A stretch of 64,000 nt of DNA from Rudanella paleaurantiibacter (GTDB lineage: Bacteria; Bacteroidota; Bacteroidia; Cytophagales; Spirosomataceae), in NCBI RefSeq assembly GCF_009184635.1, contig NZ_WELI01000001.1, positions 930,001 through 994,000 of the forward strand, given 5' to 3'. Both the position numbers and the translations under genes were made by a program. The notes beneath the pieces are model-generated. The model ran no database searches. It was not told the origin of the DNA and saw only the letters and a program-made list of their open reading frames with translations. Positions 53,290 to 61,948 of this stretch are shown here, piece after piece; within the stretch, counting starts at the first letter, position 1; every line of letters begins with the position of its first letter.

Positions 53290-54855
53290 ATGCCAACCGT
53301 TAGTTTCAATACCAATTTTCCGGGCTATGACGTTTTGGGCGAGATAAACCGCAGCAACGCCCGCGTGCTCAAAGCCCGGCATATTGCCACCGGCGATCTG
53401 GTGGCCATCAAACACTTTTCGCTCAATACGGACGCCGATACCTTACGCCGTTTCGAGCGCGAATCGGCCATTATGACCCGAATGAGCCACCCCAACATTG
53501 TGCGGGTGCGCGAGGTCCGGCTCGATACCGACCTGCCTTATCTGGTGATGGACTACGTGGAAGGGGGCAGTTTGCGGCATTTGCTCAGCACGCAACATAA
53601 CCTGCCCGTCGATGTGACTATCCGGCTGGGGTTGCAAATGCTCGATGTGTTCCGGCTCATTCACACGCAGGGCATTATCCACCGCGATCTGAAGCCCGAA
53701 AACATCCTGTACCGGCAGCTGTCGAGTGGGGAGCTACACTTTCTCTTGACTGATTTTGGCGTGGCGCGTCTGCACGAACAGCCCGTTACGGTAACCGGGC
53801 AGTCGCTGATGACGTACGAGTACGCGGCCCCTGAGCAGTTCGATAATCCCCGTCAAATCGACGAGGCCGCCGATTACTACGCTCTGGGCGTGGTGCTGTA
53901 CGAATGCCTGACCGGTCGCGTACCGTTTGCCATGCGCGATGAGAGCGGGCTGGTCACGTTTATGAACATGGTGCTCAGTACCCCACCCCCTCCGCCTGTG
54001 CTGCCTTCGGGCGAAGCCCTGCCGGGGAGCATGGTGGCTCTGCTGGATCAGTTGCTGACCAAAAATTGCCGCGAACGGCTACATAATCCCGATGTGGCCA
54101 AGCTGGCTCTCAAACAGGCTGAGGTGGAGCAGTTATACCATCAGCAAAAACCCGTTTCGGGGCAAACGGTGGCGTTTCGGCCCCCGGTACGGGAAAAAGC
54201 CGCGCCCGAGCCCCCCGTTCGTCCGGCATCGAACACGGATAGAGAGAGCATAGCGGTACCTCGTCGGAGCCGTTCGGTATGGCCAATGACTGCGTTGGTA
54301 GGGGCTTTGTTGCTGACCGGACTGTGGGTGTACTGGTATTTCTCCCCGACAGCATCTCGGTCGGTACGGCCCGGTTTGGCCGGTGTGAGCCGTACCGAAA
54401 ACCCCGAAAGTGACTCGGAAACGTTTGAATTTTCAGACCTGACAGTGTCGGCTGCCGAAAAACGGGCGCAGGAAGAGCGTCGGCGACAACAGGCACTCGA
54501 AGCGGCCCGCAAACGCTATCAGGAAGAGGTTAGCCGGGCAACCAAACAGCTCGAAGCAACTGCCTTTGGCGGAAAAGTAGGCTTTTTCGGGGGCGTGAAA
54601 GGCTTATCGGTGAAGCTGAACAATCCGTCGGCGGTCACGTTTAAGTCGGTGGCGGTGCAGGTGACGTATGTGAAAGATAATGGCGAAACGTTTAAATCGC
54701 CGATCATGTACTTCAACAATATCGGCCCCGGCGGCACCATCACCCGTCGGGCACCCGACAGCCAACGGGGCATCCGGTTCAGTGCCCGTGTGCTTCGGGC
54801 CGATGCCGCCCCGCCCGACAGCCTTGCTTCAACCTCCTCGTTGCCCAACCCCTGA
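53290..54855 (+). CDS. Membrane Ser/Thr protein kinase with extracytoplasmic domain
   Basis: The product is 521 aa from ATG 53290. Kinase hallmarks are Lys41 (VAIKHF), HRDLKPEN with catalytic Asp133, DFG at 155-157 and APE at 180-182. The glycine-rich loop is degenerate (GEINRSNARV instead of GxGxxG). One membrane helix lies at about 329-349. The external part starts with a charged coiled segment (EKRAQEERRRQQALEAARKR) and ends in a beta domain of FxLYD type (SVKLNNPSAVTFKSVAVQV). There are no PASTA repeats. The neighbouring kinase is a close paralogue, and their kinase domains share long identical runs. Confidence 0.92.
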   Translation: MPTVSFNTNFPGYDVLGEINRSNARVLKARHIATGDLVAIKHFSLNTDADTLRRFERESAIMTRMSHPNIVRVREVRLDTDLPYLVMDYVEGGSLRHLLSTQHNLPVDVTIRLGLQMLDVFRLIHTQGIIHRDLKPENILYRQLSSGELHFLLTDFGVARLHEQPVTVTGQSLMTYEYAAPEQFDNPRQIDEAADYYALGVVLYECLTGRVPFAMRDESGLVTFMNMVLSTPPPPPVLPSGEALPGSMVALLDQLLTKNCRERLHNPDVAKLALKQAEVEQLYHQQKPVSGQTVAFRPPVREKAAPEPPVRPASNTDRESIAVPRRSRSVWPMTALVGALLLTGLWVYWYFSPTASRSVRPGLAGVSRTENPESDSETFEFSDLTVSAAEKRAQEERRRQQALEAARKRYQEEVSRATKQLEATAFGGKVGFFGGVKGLSVKLNNPSAVTFKSVAVQVTYVKDNGETFKSPIMYFNNIGPGGTITRRAPDSQRGIRFSARVLRADAAPPDSLASTSSLPNP

Positions 54856-54860
54856 TAGTC

Positions 54861-56150
54861 ATGTCGACGGTTAATTTTAACACACACCTGCCCGGTTATG
54901 AGGTGCTGGCCGAACTGGGCCGGGGCAACACCCGCGTGCTCAAAGCGCGGCACACGGCTACGGGCGAGGTGGTGGCTATTAAACAATACGCTTTCCCGGC
55001 CGACCCCGATACGCTCCGGCGGTTTGAGCGGGAGTCGGTCATTATGACCCAACTGAATCACCCCAATGTAGTGCGGGTGCGTGAGGTGCAACTCACCGCA
55101 GCCATGCCGTACGTGGTGATGGATTATGTAGAAGGGGGCGACGTGCGCGGGCTGTTACGCCAGCAGGGGCCGTTGCCTATTCCAATGGTGATCCGGTTAG
55201 GCTTGCAATTGACCGAGGCTTTTCGGGCGGTACACCCGCTCCGGGTGGTTCACCGCGACCTAAAACCCGAAAATATTCTGTACCGAAAGCTGGTGAGTGG
55301 AGAGCTGCATGTGCTGCTTACTGATTTTGGAATTGCCAAATTCTGGTCGGACGACAACGCCCGCACCCGCACCGGGCAGTCGATGATGACCTGTGAGTAT
55401 GCGGCCCCCGAACAGTTCGATAATCCGCGTCAGATTGACGAGGCTGCCGATTACTACGCCCTGGGTGTGGTGCTGTACGAGTGCCTCACCGGGCAGGTGC
55501 CCTTTCGGCTGGAGCATGAAACGGGGTTGGCGTATTTCATGCAGCAAGTGCTTACGGCGCCCATACCCGCACCGGTACGGCCATCGGGCGAGCCCATTCC
55601 GCTCCGCCTGCAAAACCTGCTCATGCGCTTGTTGGAACGGAATCCGCAGGAGCGCCTTCGGAACCCCGACGAACTGGAACTGGCCCTCGAACAAAGTCGG
55701 GTAGAGCATTTGCAGGCCAATTGGTCGGCGAAAGAACCCGCCGGATACGGTCCCAAAACAAGGATTGGCCCAACGGTCCAGCGGTTACCCGATGCGGTGG
55801 TGCCTGTCGATGAGCCACGTACCAGCCCGTGGGCGTGGTGGGGCATTGGGGGTGGGGTTGCCGCTGCGGCTCTGGCCCTGTTTCTGTACACCCGCCCCGC
55901 CGACGGTAATGCCCAAAACCAGACGCTTCCGACTGATTCGACCGCCGTTGTAGCTGTCGACAGTACGCTGGGGGAGCCTGAATCAAACGCTATTTCGCCC
56001 GATACCGCTACGGAGGGGGAGGGTGATACCGAACGTGAGAACGAGGCCGGCCCCCTTGCGACCGAAACGACCTCGGAGGAAATTCCTCAGGAGCAGACAG
56101 CGGTACCCGATTCGGTTGGGGAAGCCGCCCCCGACACGACACAAAATTAG
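54861..56150 (+). CDS. Membrane Ser/Thr protein kinase, paralogue of the preceding one
   Basis: The product is 429 aa. The kinase domain spans about residues 12-275 with a normal loop ELGRGNTRV, VAIKQY, HRDLKPENILYRK, TDFGIAKFW and YAAPEQFDNPRQIDEAADYY. The last stretch is identical to the first kinase, so the pair is a tandem duplication. A membrane helix lies at about 322-342. The tail (345-429) is a low-complexity Thr/Glu/Ser/Asp segment with no domain. It follows its paralogue by 5 bp and precedes the SEDS/PBP gene by 18 bp. Confidence 0.92.
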   Translation: MSTVNFNTHLPGYEVLAELGRGNTRVLKARHTATGEVVAIKQYAFPADPDTLRRFERESVIMTQLNHPNVVRVREVQLTAAMPYVVMDYVEGGDVRGLLRQQGPLPIPMVIRLGLQLTEAFRAVHPLRVVHRDLKPENILYRKLVSGELHVLLTDFGIAKFWSDDNARTRTGQSMMTCEYAAPEQFDNPRQIDEAADYYALGVVLYECLTGQVPFRLEHETGLAYFMQQVLTAPIPAPVRPSGEPIPLRLQNLLMRLLERNPQERLRNPDELELALEQSRVEHLQANWSAKEPAGYGPKTRIGPTVQRLPDAVVPVDEPRTSPWAWWGIGGGVAAAALALFLYTRPADGNAQNQTLPTDSTAVVAVDSTLGEPESNAISPDTATEGEGDTERENEAGPLATETTSEEIPQEQTAVPDSVGEAAPDTTQN

Positions 56151-56168
56151 ACGTCAGCTTATTCCTGC

Positions 56169-59100
56169 ATGATGAATGAACGATTGTTTCCGGCCGGGCG
56201 CGGTTATCTGCTCGGAGCTACGGTGCTGCTGTTGCTGTTGTTTACCCGCCTGTATATCAACCGGGTGCCGGTGCTTCGCGAGGCCGAACAGGCCTACCTG
56301 ACCGGCAACCGGCTCAACCTCGAACCGGGTCTGGGGGGCGAGGCTATCCGGCGGCTGTTTCGGCAAGGAAATTACCTGTCGGATAGCCGCGATGTTGGTC
56401 TGATTGCCGATTCACTGCCCGCCAAACTGCGGCAGGAGGGAACCCCCGACAATTTGGGCACCATCAACAAACGGGCCTTTGCCATTAGGACGCCCCTGCC
56501 GTGGAAAAGCCCTATTGGGGGCGATAACTTTGCCAGCCGACTGCGGGTGTCCCGGCAACTGATTGGCTTCGATTCGGTCAGTTACGTGCGGGAATTGAAA
56601 AATCCGCGCCCTTACCCGTCGGTGGTAGGAGCGGGTGGCCTACAAGTGTCGGGGCAGGTGCTCGACAACGCCGAACAGCCCCGCCCACTGGCCGACGTAC
56701 TTGTGCAACTTAAGCGTTACGACGCCCGGCGTAGCGACGCCCGGCGTAGCGACTCGCTTCTGTACGCCCGCACCGATGCCGACGGCCGGTTTGTGTTTGG
56801 GGGCCTGCAACCTGAGGGGTCGTACAGCGTATTACCACTTCGGCCGGGGTTTGAATTTGGCGGTCGGCGGGGCACAAGTAACCTGACCCGTTCACTCGAT
56901 TTTCAGTTTTCGGCCCGCCCGCACACCCTGCGGCTCATTGGCCCGGTGGCTTACGGGCAGCTCAAAAGCGACGGAGCTTTCACGGTGCGTACGCCCACGC
57001 AGTTTGCGGGGCTGTTCTGGCTACAGGTGGGTTTGTTTTTACTGGCCTTCTGGGCGGTGTATGGCTTCTGGTCGATTCGACGGTTTCGGCCCGACCCGCT
57101 GTTACTGCCGGTGCTTATGTTGCTCACCGGATTGTCGTTGCTTACGTTGATGGCGATTCAAGACCCGTTGCAGGACACGTTTTACGGTGGCCAAACCATG
57201 CTGGGTGTGGGGCTGGGTTTGCTGGGGCTGGCGTTGGTGTCGCAACTGAACGTAGGTCGCTTTTACACCCGCTGGTGGTTCGATCCGCTGGTGAACCTGC
57301 GCCGTCGGTCAACGTTTCGGCTCACGGGTTGGACCTGGCTCGTGCTGGCCTTTGCGCTGGCGGGCCTCACGCTCGCTTTCGGCACCGGCCCCGAAGGGAG
57401 TGGGGTGCGGGTCAACCTGAACGTAGGTGGCTTGCTTTTTCAACCGAGCGAACTCACTAAATACCTCATTCTGCTGTTTCTGGCGGGCTTTTTTGCCGCC
57501 CACGAAGAGCAGCTTCGCACCCTGCCCGACCTGCGCTGGCGCTGGCGTGTGAGTGCCGGGGTGTTTATGGGGGTGAGTGGGCTCATGGGGCTGTACCTGT
57601 TGCTTGGCGACATGGGCCCGGCTTTGGTGGTAGGCTTCACGTTTCTCTTGTTTTACACCATTGCCCGCCAAACGCTGGGTATCACGCTGCTCACGGGTGT
57701 AGCGTATGGCGTAGCACTTTGGTTACTGCCGGTGGGGCTGGCTACCGGGGTTGCGGTGATTGTGGCCCTCGGCCTGCTGGTGCTGACGGGCCATGCCCGG
57801 TCGGCCACGCCCGCGGGTTGGCTGGCCCTGGCCGCCGAAGGGCCGGTGTTGCTCGTGCTGGTAATGGCTGCTTTTGCCTTCGGCGATCAGATTCCGGTGG
57901 TGGGCGACCGCCTGGCCGACCGCAAAGCCATGTGGCTTAGCCCGTGGAATAACGACGTGTATGGGGGCGACCACCTTGCGCATAGCCTCTGGACGCTGGC
58001 CACCAGCGGCTGGACCGGGCAGGGCCTTGGCAAAGGGTTTGCAACGGCCATGCCTGCCGCACATACCGATATGGTGCTGCCGAGCCTGGCCGAAGAACTG
58101 GGCTGGACCGGGCTGGTGACCATTTGTTTGCTCTTGTTTATTCTCCTGCACCGAACCCTGCTCCACGCCCGGCGGGCGGGTCAGCCGTTTAGTTTTTACC
58201 TCTGCGCGGGTATTGCGCTGGCTACGGGCGTTCAGTTTTTTTTGATTGCGGGCGGCTCATTGGGGCTGTTTCCGCTCACGGGCATTTCGGTGCCTTTTCT
58301 GAGCTACGGTAAAGTGTCGCTCATTATCAACCTGACGGCTATGGGCGTGGTGTTTGCTCTCTCGACCCGGCCCGGCGATGTGCAACAGCATGTGTATCTG
58401 GAAAAACAGTACGACCCTGTGCTCGCTACCGGGATTGCCGGTTTTCTGATCGGGATGCTGGTGCTGATTGGGCGGGCGGGCGAGGTGGCCCTGCTCAACT
58501 GGTCCGACTATATTGTGCGGCCGAGCCGGGTGCTGAGTCGCGATGGCTTGCCCGTTTACAGCTATAATCCGCGTATCAACCGCCTGACCGATGTATTGGC
58601 GGCCGGTACCCTCTACGACCGGAACGGGCAGGTGCTGGCTACAAGTTCGCCCGATACCGTCCGCCGGAATCTGCCCCGGCTTCGGCAGGCGGGCCTCGAC
58701 CCAGCCGACCTGACTGCCCTCAGCCGACGGCGGCTGAAGCGGTTTTACCCCTTTGGTGAGCAGCTGTTTTACTGGGTTGGCGATGCCAATACCCGGTTGT
58801 TCTGGGCGCAACAAAACGGCTACTTTGCCGAAGCATCGCACCTGAGCGACCTGCGGGGCTTTGATAATCATCCCCGTCAAAATACACTTCTCACCACCCG
58901 CTACCGGCCCGACCGCTTTACGGCCCCCGTTGACCGGGCGTTGACCCTCCCCCTGTACGATTACCGTGAACTGGCCCCGGCCATCCGGTCGGGAATCGAC
59001 GGGCAGGTGGTGGAGGAATACCGGGCCCGCAACCGTAATCTGTGCCTGAGTGTCGATGCGGCCTTGCAGGTTGAATTACAGAAAGCACTGGCCCAGTCGG

Positions 59101-60152
59101 AGTTCAACGACAAACGGATGTCGGTGGCGGTGCTCGATGCCGCTTCGGGTGAGGTGCTGGCGTCGGCCGTGTACCCGTTGCCCAACCTGAAACGTCCCGA
59201 CGAGCTGGCCCTGCCCGACCGTGACCGGCTGGCTCTGCCGTATCTGGTCACCGAGCGCGACCTGGCCCTGACCTACCCAACAGCCCCCGGCTCCACGGCC
59301 AAGATTATGACCGCTACGGCCGGGCTGAACAAACTGGGTATTGAGGGGGCCGACGTACGGTTTCCGGTAAGCTGTGGCGAAATTATTCGTCGGGGTAAGG
59401 TCGAGAGTGAGCCTTGCGGGGGGGCGGTGGATATGCGGCAGGCCATTGTTCGGTCGAGCAACGTGTATTTTATCCGTCTGGCCAATGAATACGCCCTGGA
59501 CAATGAAATGGCGAACCTTTACCTGGCTACGGGCATGAACATCGACTACGTGGGTGGCTACTCGTTTACCGACCCGCACACCGCTACCGACCGGGCCGAG
59601 ATTATGAAACACTGGCACGATTCGTCGTTTGTGGTTCGTCGGAAACTGTACAACGATTTGCGCTACCCCCGGCGTTACCGGAGCGAATTTTCGGGGCTGG
59701 CCTGGGGGCAGGGGCAACTCACGGCTACGCCTATTGCGCTGGCCCGGATGGCCGGGGCCGTGGCCCACGGGGGCATTATGCAGCCCTCGCGTTACGTAGT
59801 TCGGCGGGCGGGCAAGCGGGTGGCTTTGGACAAAGGCGTGCCGCTGATGCGCGACCGGGCCTACGCCGACCGGCTCCGGGAGTTTATGATTGAGCAATCG
59901 AATCCGGGTGGACGGGTCAAGATCGAAGTCGCTAAAGTGGCGGGTAAAACCGGTACACCTGAGCGCATTGTCATGGGCGAAAAGCAAAACGATGGCTGGT
60001 ACGTCTTCTTCGCGCCTACGCCCGACGGCCGCTCCCAAACGGTCACCTGTATCCGTATCGAACTCACGGAGTCGTCGGCCGATGCGGTGAAGCTGGCCAA
60101 TATAGCCGTTGCGCCTATCCTGAAAGCGCGGGGGTATTTGGGGACGTATTAA
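56169..60152 (+). CDS. RodA/FtsW (SEDS) glycan polymerase fused to a class B penicillin-binding transpeptidase
   Basis: The product is 1,327 aa. After a first membrane helix (about 12-30), an external segment holds a small carboxypeptidase-regulatory-like domain (about 159-235, VSGQVLDNAEQPRPL to GSYSVLPLRPG). A multi-helix SEDS domain spans about 275-785, with VGGLLFQPSELTKYLIL, LLLGDMGPALVVGF and HTDMVLPSLAEELGWTG. A linking helix leads into a class B PBP from about residue 805 (YDRNGQVLATS). The transpeptidase has STAK with Ser1042, SSN (1096-1098) and KTG (1260-1262). It should both polymerise and crosslink peptidoglycan. RodA and PbpA are normally separate proteins. Nothing indicates a frameshift at the joint. 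Confidence 0.92.
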   Translation: MMNERLFPAGRGYLLGATVLLLLLFTRLYINRVPVLREAEQAYLTGNRLNLEPGLGGEAIRRLFRQGNYLSDSRDVGLIADSLPAKLRQEGTPDNLGTINKRAFAIRTPLPWKSPIGGDNFASRLRVSRQLIGFDSVSYVRELKNPRPYPSVVGAGGLQVSGQVLDNAEQPRPLADVLVQLKRYDARRSDARRSDSLLYARTDADGRFVFGGLQPEGSYSVLPLRPGFEFGGRRGTSNLTRSLDFQFSARPHTLRLIGPVAYGQLKSDGAFTVRTPTQFAGLFWLQVGLFLLAFWAVYGFWSIRRFRPDPLLLPVLMLLTGLSLLTLMAIQDPLQDTFYGGQTMLGVGLGLLGLALVSQLNVGRFYTRWWFDPLVNLRRRSTFRLTGWTWLVLAFALAGLTLAFGTGPEGSGVRVNLNVGGLLFQPSELTKYLILLFLAGFFAAHEEQLRTLPDLRWRWRVSAGVFMGVSGLMGLYLLLGDMGPALVVGFTFLLFYTIARQTLGITLLTGVAYGVALWLLPVGLATGVAVIVALGLLVLTGHARSATPAGWLALAAEGPVLLVLVMAAFAFGDQIPVVGDRLADRKAMWLSPWNNDVYGGDHLAHSLWTLATSGWTGQGLGKGFATAMPAAHTDMVLPSLAEELGWTGLVTICLLLFILLHRTLLHARRAGQPFSFYLCAGIALATGVQFFLIAGGSLGLFPLTGISVPFLSYGKVSLIINLTAMGVVFALSTRPGDVQQHVYLEKQYDPVLATGIAGFLIGMLVLIGRAGEVALLNWSDYIVRPSRVLSRDGLPVYSYNPRINRLTDVLAAGTLYDRNGQVLATSSPDTVRRNLPRLRQAGLDPADLTALSRRRLKRFYPFGEQLFYWVGDANTRLFWAQQNGYFAEASHLSDLRGFDNHPRQNTLLTTRYRPDRFTAPVDRALTLPLYDYRELAPAIRSGIDGQVVEEYRARNRNLCLSVDAALQVELQKALAQSEFNDKRMSVAVLDAASGEVLASAVYPLPNLKRPDELALPDRDRLALPYLVTERDLALTYPTAPGSTAKIMTATAGLNKLGIEGADVRFPVSCGEIIRRGKVESEPCGGAVDMRQAIVRSSNVYFIRLANEYALDNEMANLYLATGMNIDYVGGYSFTDPHTATDRAEIMKHWHDSSFVVRRKLYNDLRYPRRYRSEFSGLAWGQGQLTATPIALARMAGAVAHGGIMQPSRYVVRRAGKRVALDKGVPLMRDRAYADRLREFMIEQSNPGGRVKIEVAKVAGKTGTPERIVMGEKQNDGWYVFFAPTPDGRSQTVTCIRIELTESSADAVKLANIAVAPILKARGYLGTY

Positions 60153-60189
60153 AAGAGTGAATGAGTGAGTGCGGGGCGCGAATAGAAAT

Positions 60190-60303
60190 GAATGAATAGT
60201 GAATAATGGGTTGTGGATTATTTTGTTGATTGTCAGTTTATTCGCTATTCATTACACATTACACATTACACATTACACATTACACATTACACATTACACA
60301 TTT
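60190..60303. repeat. Imperfect hairpin and CATTACA heptamer tandem repeat before the second FHA gene
   Basis: AATGAATAGTGAATAA (60190-60206 region) is inverted at about 60238-60255 with one mismatch. From 60250 the sequence CATTACA is repeated seven to eight times up to about 60303. The tract ends 9 bp before the FHA ATG, so it would be in the leader or promoter of that gene. It belongs to the same general class as the other tandem-repeat hairpins here. Confidence 0.75.
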
Positions 60304-60311
60304 GATTGTGC

Positions 60312-61235
60312 ATGGCTTTTATCGATAATCTGAAACAGTTTTTTGGGTTGGGTTCGGGGGCGGCTTCGTCTGGGCCAGATGGCGCACGGCCGGAACCGGT
60401 ACCCGCCGAATCGCCTGAGCAGCGGCCGATTGTTCCGCCGGTGGCCCCCCCGCCCGATTTGGCGCGGGGCACTATGCCCGCCACTCCGCAGCAACGCGAG
60501 CAGTTGTACCGGTTTGTGGTGGATAAACTGGCGGCTTACGTGAGCGAAACCGATGGCTTGCCGGTGGGCCTGACCTTGTGGATTCGGTGCGCAAGCCCGG
60601 AAGAGGAAGACCGCATGGGAGTAGCCCTGTACGCGGGGCAGCCGGGGCATTTCAAGGCCGAATTGAGCCGACATTTAGCCAATCAGTACATCAAACTGGC
60701 TCCGGCCTGGCAGTTCGACTGGCAGTTTGTACGTGATGCCCTTCCGCCCGACTGTACGTACCAACAGGGGAATCTGGGCCTGACGGTGGTGCATCCGCAG
60801 AGTAGTCAGCCGTTGCGGGCGCGCTTGCGGACCCTAACAGGCCAAACCATACAGGAAACGTATCTGCTCGACCCGGCGGTGCAGGCTGAGTTTCGGATTG
60901 GCCGGGGCGACATGGTGCAAACGGCATCGGGGCGGGTTCGTACCAACGACATCGCCTTTGTTGACTCGGGCGAACCTCATTTTGACCCGCAGCGGGGCGA
61001 GCCCAACCTGAGTGTGAGCCGTCAACACGCTACTATCCGGTACGATGCGGCCAACCGGCAGTACCGACTCTTTGCCGATGCCGGAGGGCTGCCAGCCAAC
61101 GGCAATAAAACAAAAATCCTGCGCGTAGATGATACCGTGGAGCGCGCCGACCTGCCGGGCGTGGGGTATCGCCTGGCCCATGCCGATCAGATTGAGCTCG
61201 GGGGCGAAGCAAAGCTGTTGATTGAGATGCTGTAA
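60312..61235 (+). CDS. FHA-domain protein closing the kinase cluster
   Basis: The product is 307 aa from ATG 60312 (MAFIDNLKQFF). A Gly/Pro/Ala-rich linker (residues 17-60) leads to a middle domain (about 65-185) of unknown type with LPVGLTLWIRCASPEEEDRM. The C-terminal FHA domain (about 195-305) has FRIGRGD and NLSVSRQHATIRYD, the canonical GR and SxxH motifs. It ends in a TKILR...ELGGEAKL segment. It should read phosphothreonines made by the kinases. The 5' leader contains the heptamer repeat. Confidence 0.88.
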   Translation: MAFIDNLKQFFGLGSGAASSGPDGARPEPVPAESPEQRPIVPPVAPPPDLARGTMPATPQQREQLYRFVVDKLAAYVSETDGLPVGLTLWIRCASPEEEDRMGVALYAGQPGHFKAELSRHLANQYIKLAPAWQFDWQFVRDALPPDCTYQQGNLGLTVVHPQSSQPLRARLRTLTGQTIQETYLLDPAVQAEFRIGRGDMVQTASGRVRTNDIAFVDSGEPHFDPQRGEPNLSVSRQHATIRYDAANRQYRLFADAGGLPANGNKTKILRVDDTVERADLPGVGYRLAHADQIELGGEAKLLIEML

Positions 61236-61238
61236 ATT

Positions 61239-61670
61239 TTAAAGCAAAGTCAGTAGAGAAAGAAACTGACCCATCGTTACGATAGTAGTACTTTGGTAGG
61301 TTTCCAGAGAGAGCAAATCTTTGTCGCCGGTTACAAGAAAATCAGCCTTGCAACCTGTACAAATGCCTAATAAATAATTGTCGTTAGGATCACGGACAAT
61401 CTCGGGGCTGTTTATTGGGTTTGTCTTTTTTAGGAATGAAAGTGTAATAGTTTTAAAGCGATTTACTTGATCTTGCTTGATAAGCTTCGCGAATTTCGGT
61501 CTCATGATTACCCCATCAAATTCAGAAAGAAGTTCTGTGGAATAGAACACCTGTAACCGTGGATCTTTCAAAATCCGATAGTACAGTGTTTGTCGTGATC
61601 CACGGCTAATACACGCTGATATAAACCAGTTTGCATCGATCACAAGGCGCACTTTACGCTTTTTGGTCAC
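61239..61670 (-). CDS. PIN-domain toxin
   Basis: The product is 143 aa. The PIN-type acidic residues are seen in VIDANWFISACI (first Asp), STELLSEFDGV (Glu), VRDPNDNYLL (Asp) and LVTGDKDLL (Asp). Such proteins are Mg2+-dependent RNases. It overlaps the upstream 65-codon antitoxin gene by 17 bp, the classic toxin-antitoxin layout. It matches the COG1569-type PIN family. The convergent FHA gene ends 3 bp away. Confidence 0.85.
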   Translation of the reverse strand: MTKKRKVRLVIDANWFISACISRGSRQTLYYRILKDPRLQVFYSTELLSEFDGVIMRPKFAKLIKQDQVNRFKTITLSFLKKTNPINSPEIVRDPNDNYLLGICTGCKADFLVTGDKDLLSLETYQSTTIVTMGQFLSLLTLL

Positions 61671-61851
61671 GGCGATAGGCGGTAATCTCTTGTTGAATCT
61701 CGTCGGTTGTCAACGGGGCATCGGGTAGTTCAGCATCAAGCTCTTCGAACAACTCGTCGATCATTCGTGCCTGAATTTTCCTGGCAATAGCTAATCGTGC
61801 TTTTGCTGGGAACGATTCAAACGTTTTTATAAATTCGGTTTGTGTCATCAT
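61654..61851 (-). CDS. Antitoxin of the PIN-domain pair
   Basis: The product is 65 aa, rich in helices and acidic residues: FIKTFESFPAKARLAIARKI followed by QARMIDELFEELDAELPDAP. Its C-terminus ITAYRRDQKA is probably the toxin-binding end, but no known DNA-binding domain is clear. The gene precedes and overlaps the PIN gene, so a toxin-antitoxin role is inferred from context. Two adjacent ATGs (61851 and 61848) are possible starts. Confidence 0.7.
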   Translation of the reverse strand: MMTQTEFIKTFESFPAKARLAIARKIQARMIDELFEELDAELPDAPLTTDEIQQEITAYRRDQKA

Positions 61852-61948
61852 ACTATCAGATCTGACCAGTGGAATAAACCGGTTATTGATAATAACACCT
61901 CAAGTTACAAGAAAATTGAACAGTATTGGTGAAATGATACGAGTACCC

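Noticed and set aside
53290-56150. PASTA domains in the two kinases
   Set aside because: The external parts are a short beta domain and a low-complexity tail. No PASTA pattern was found.
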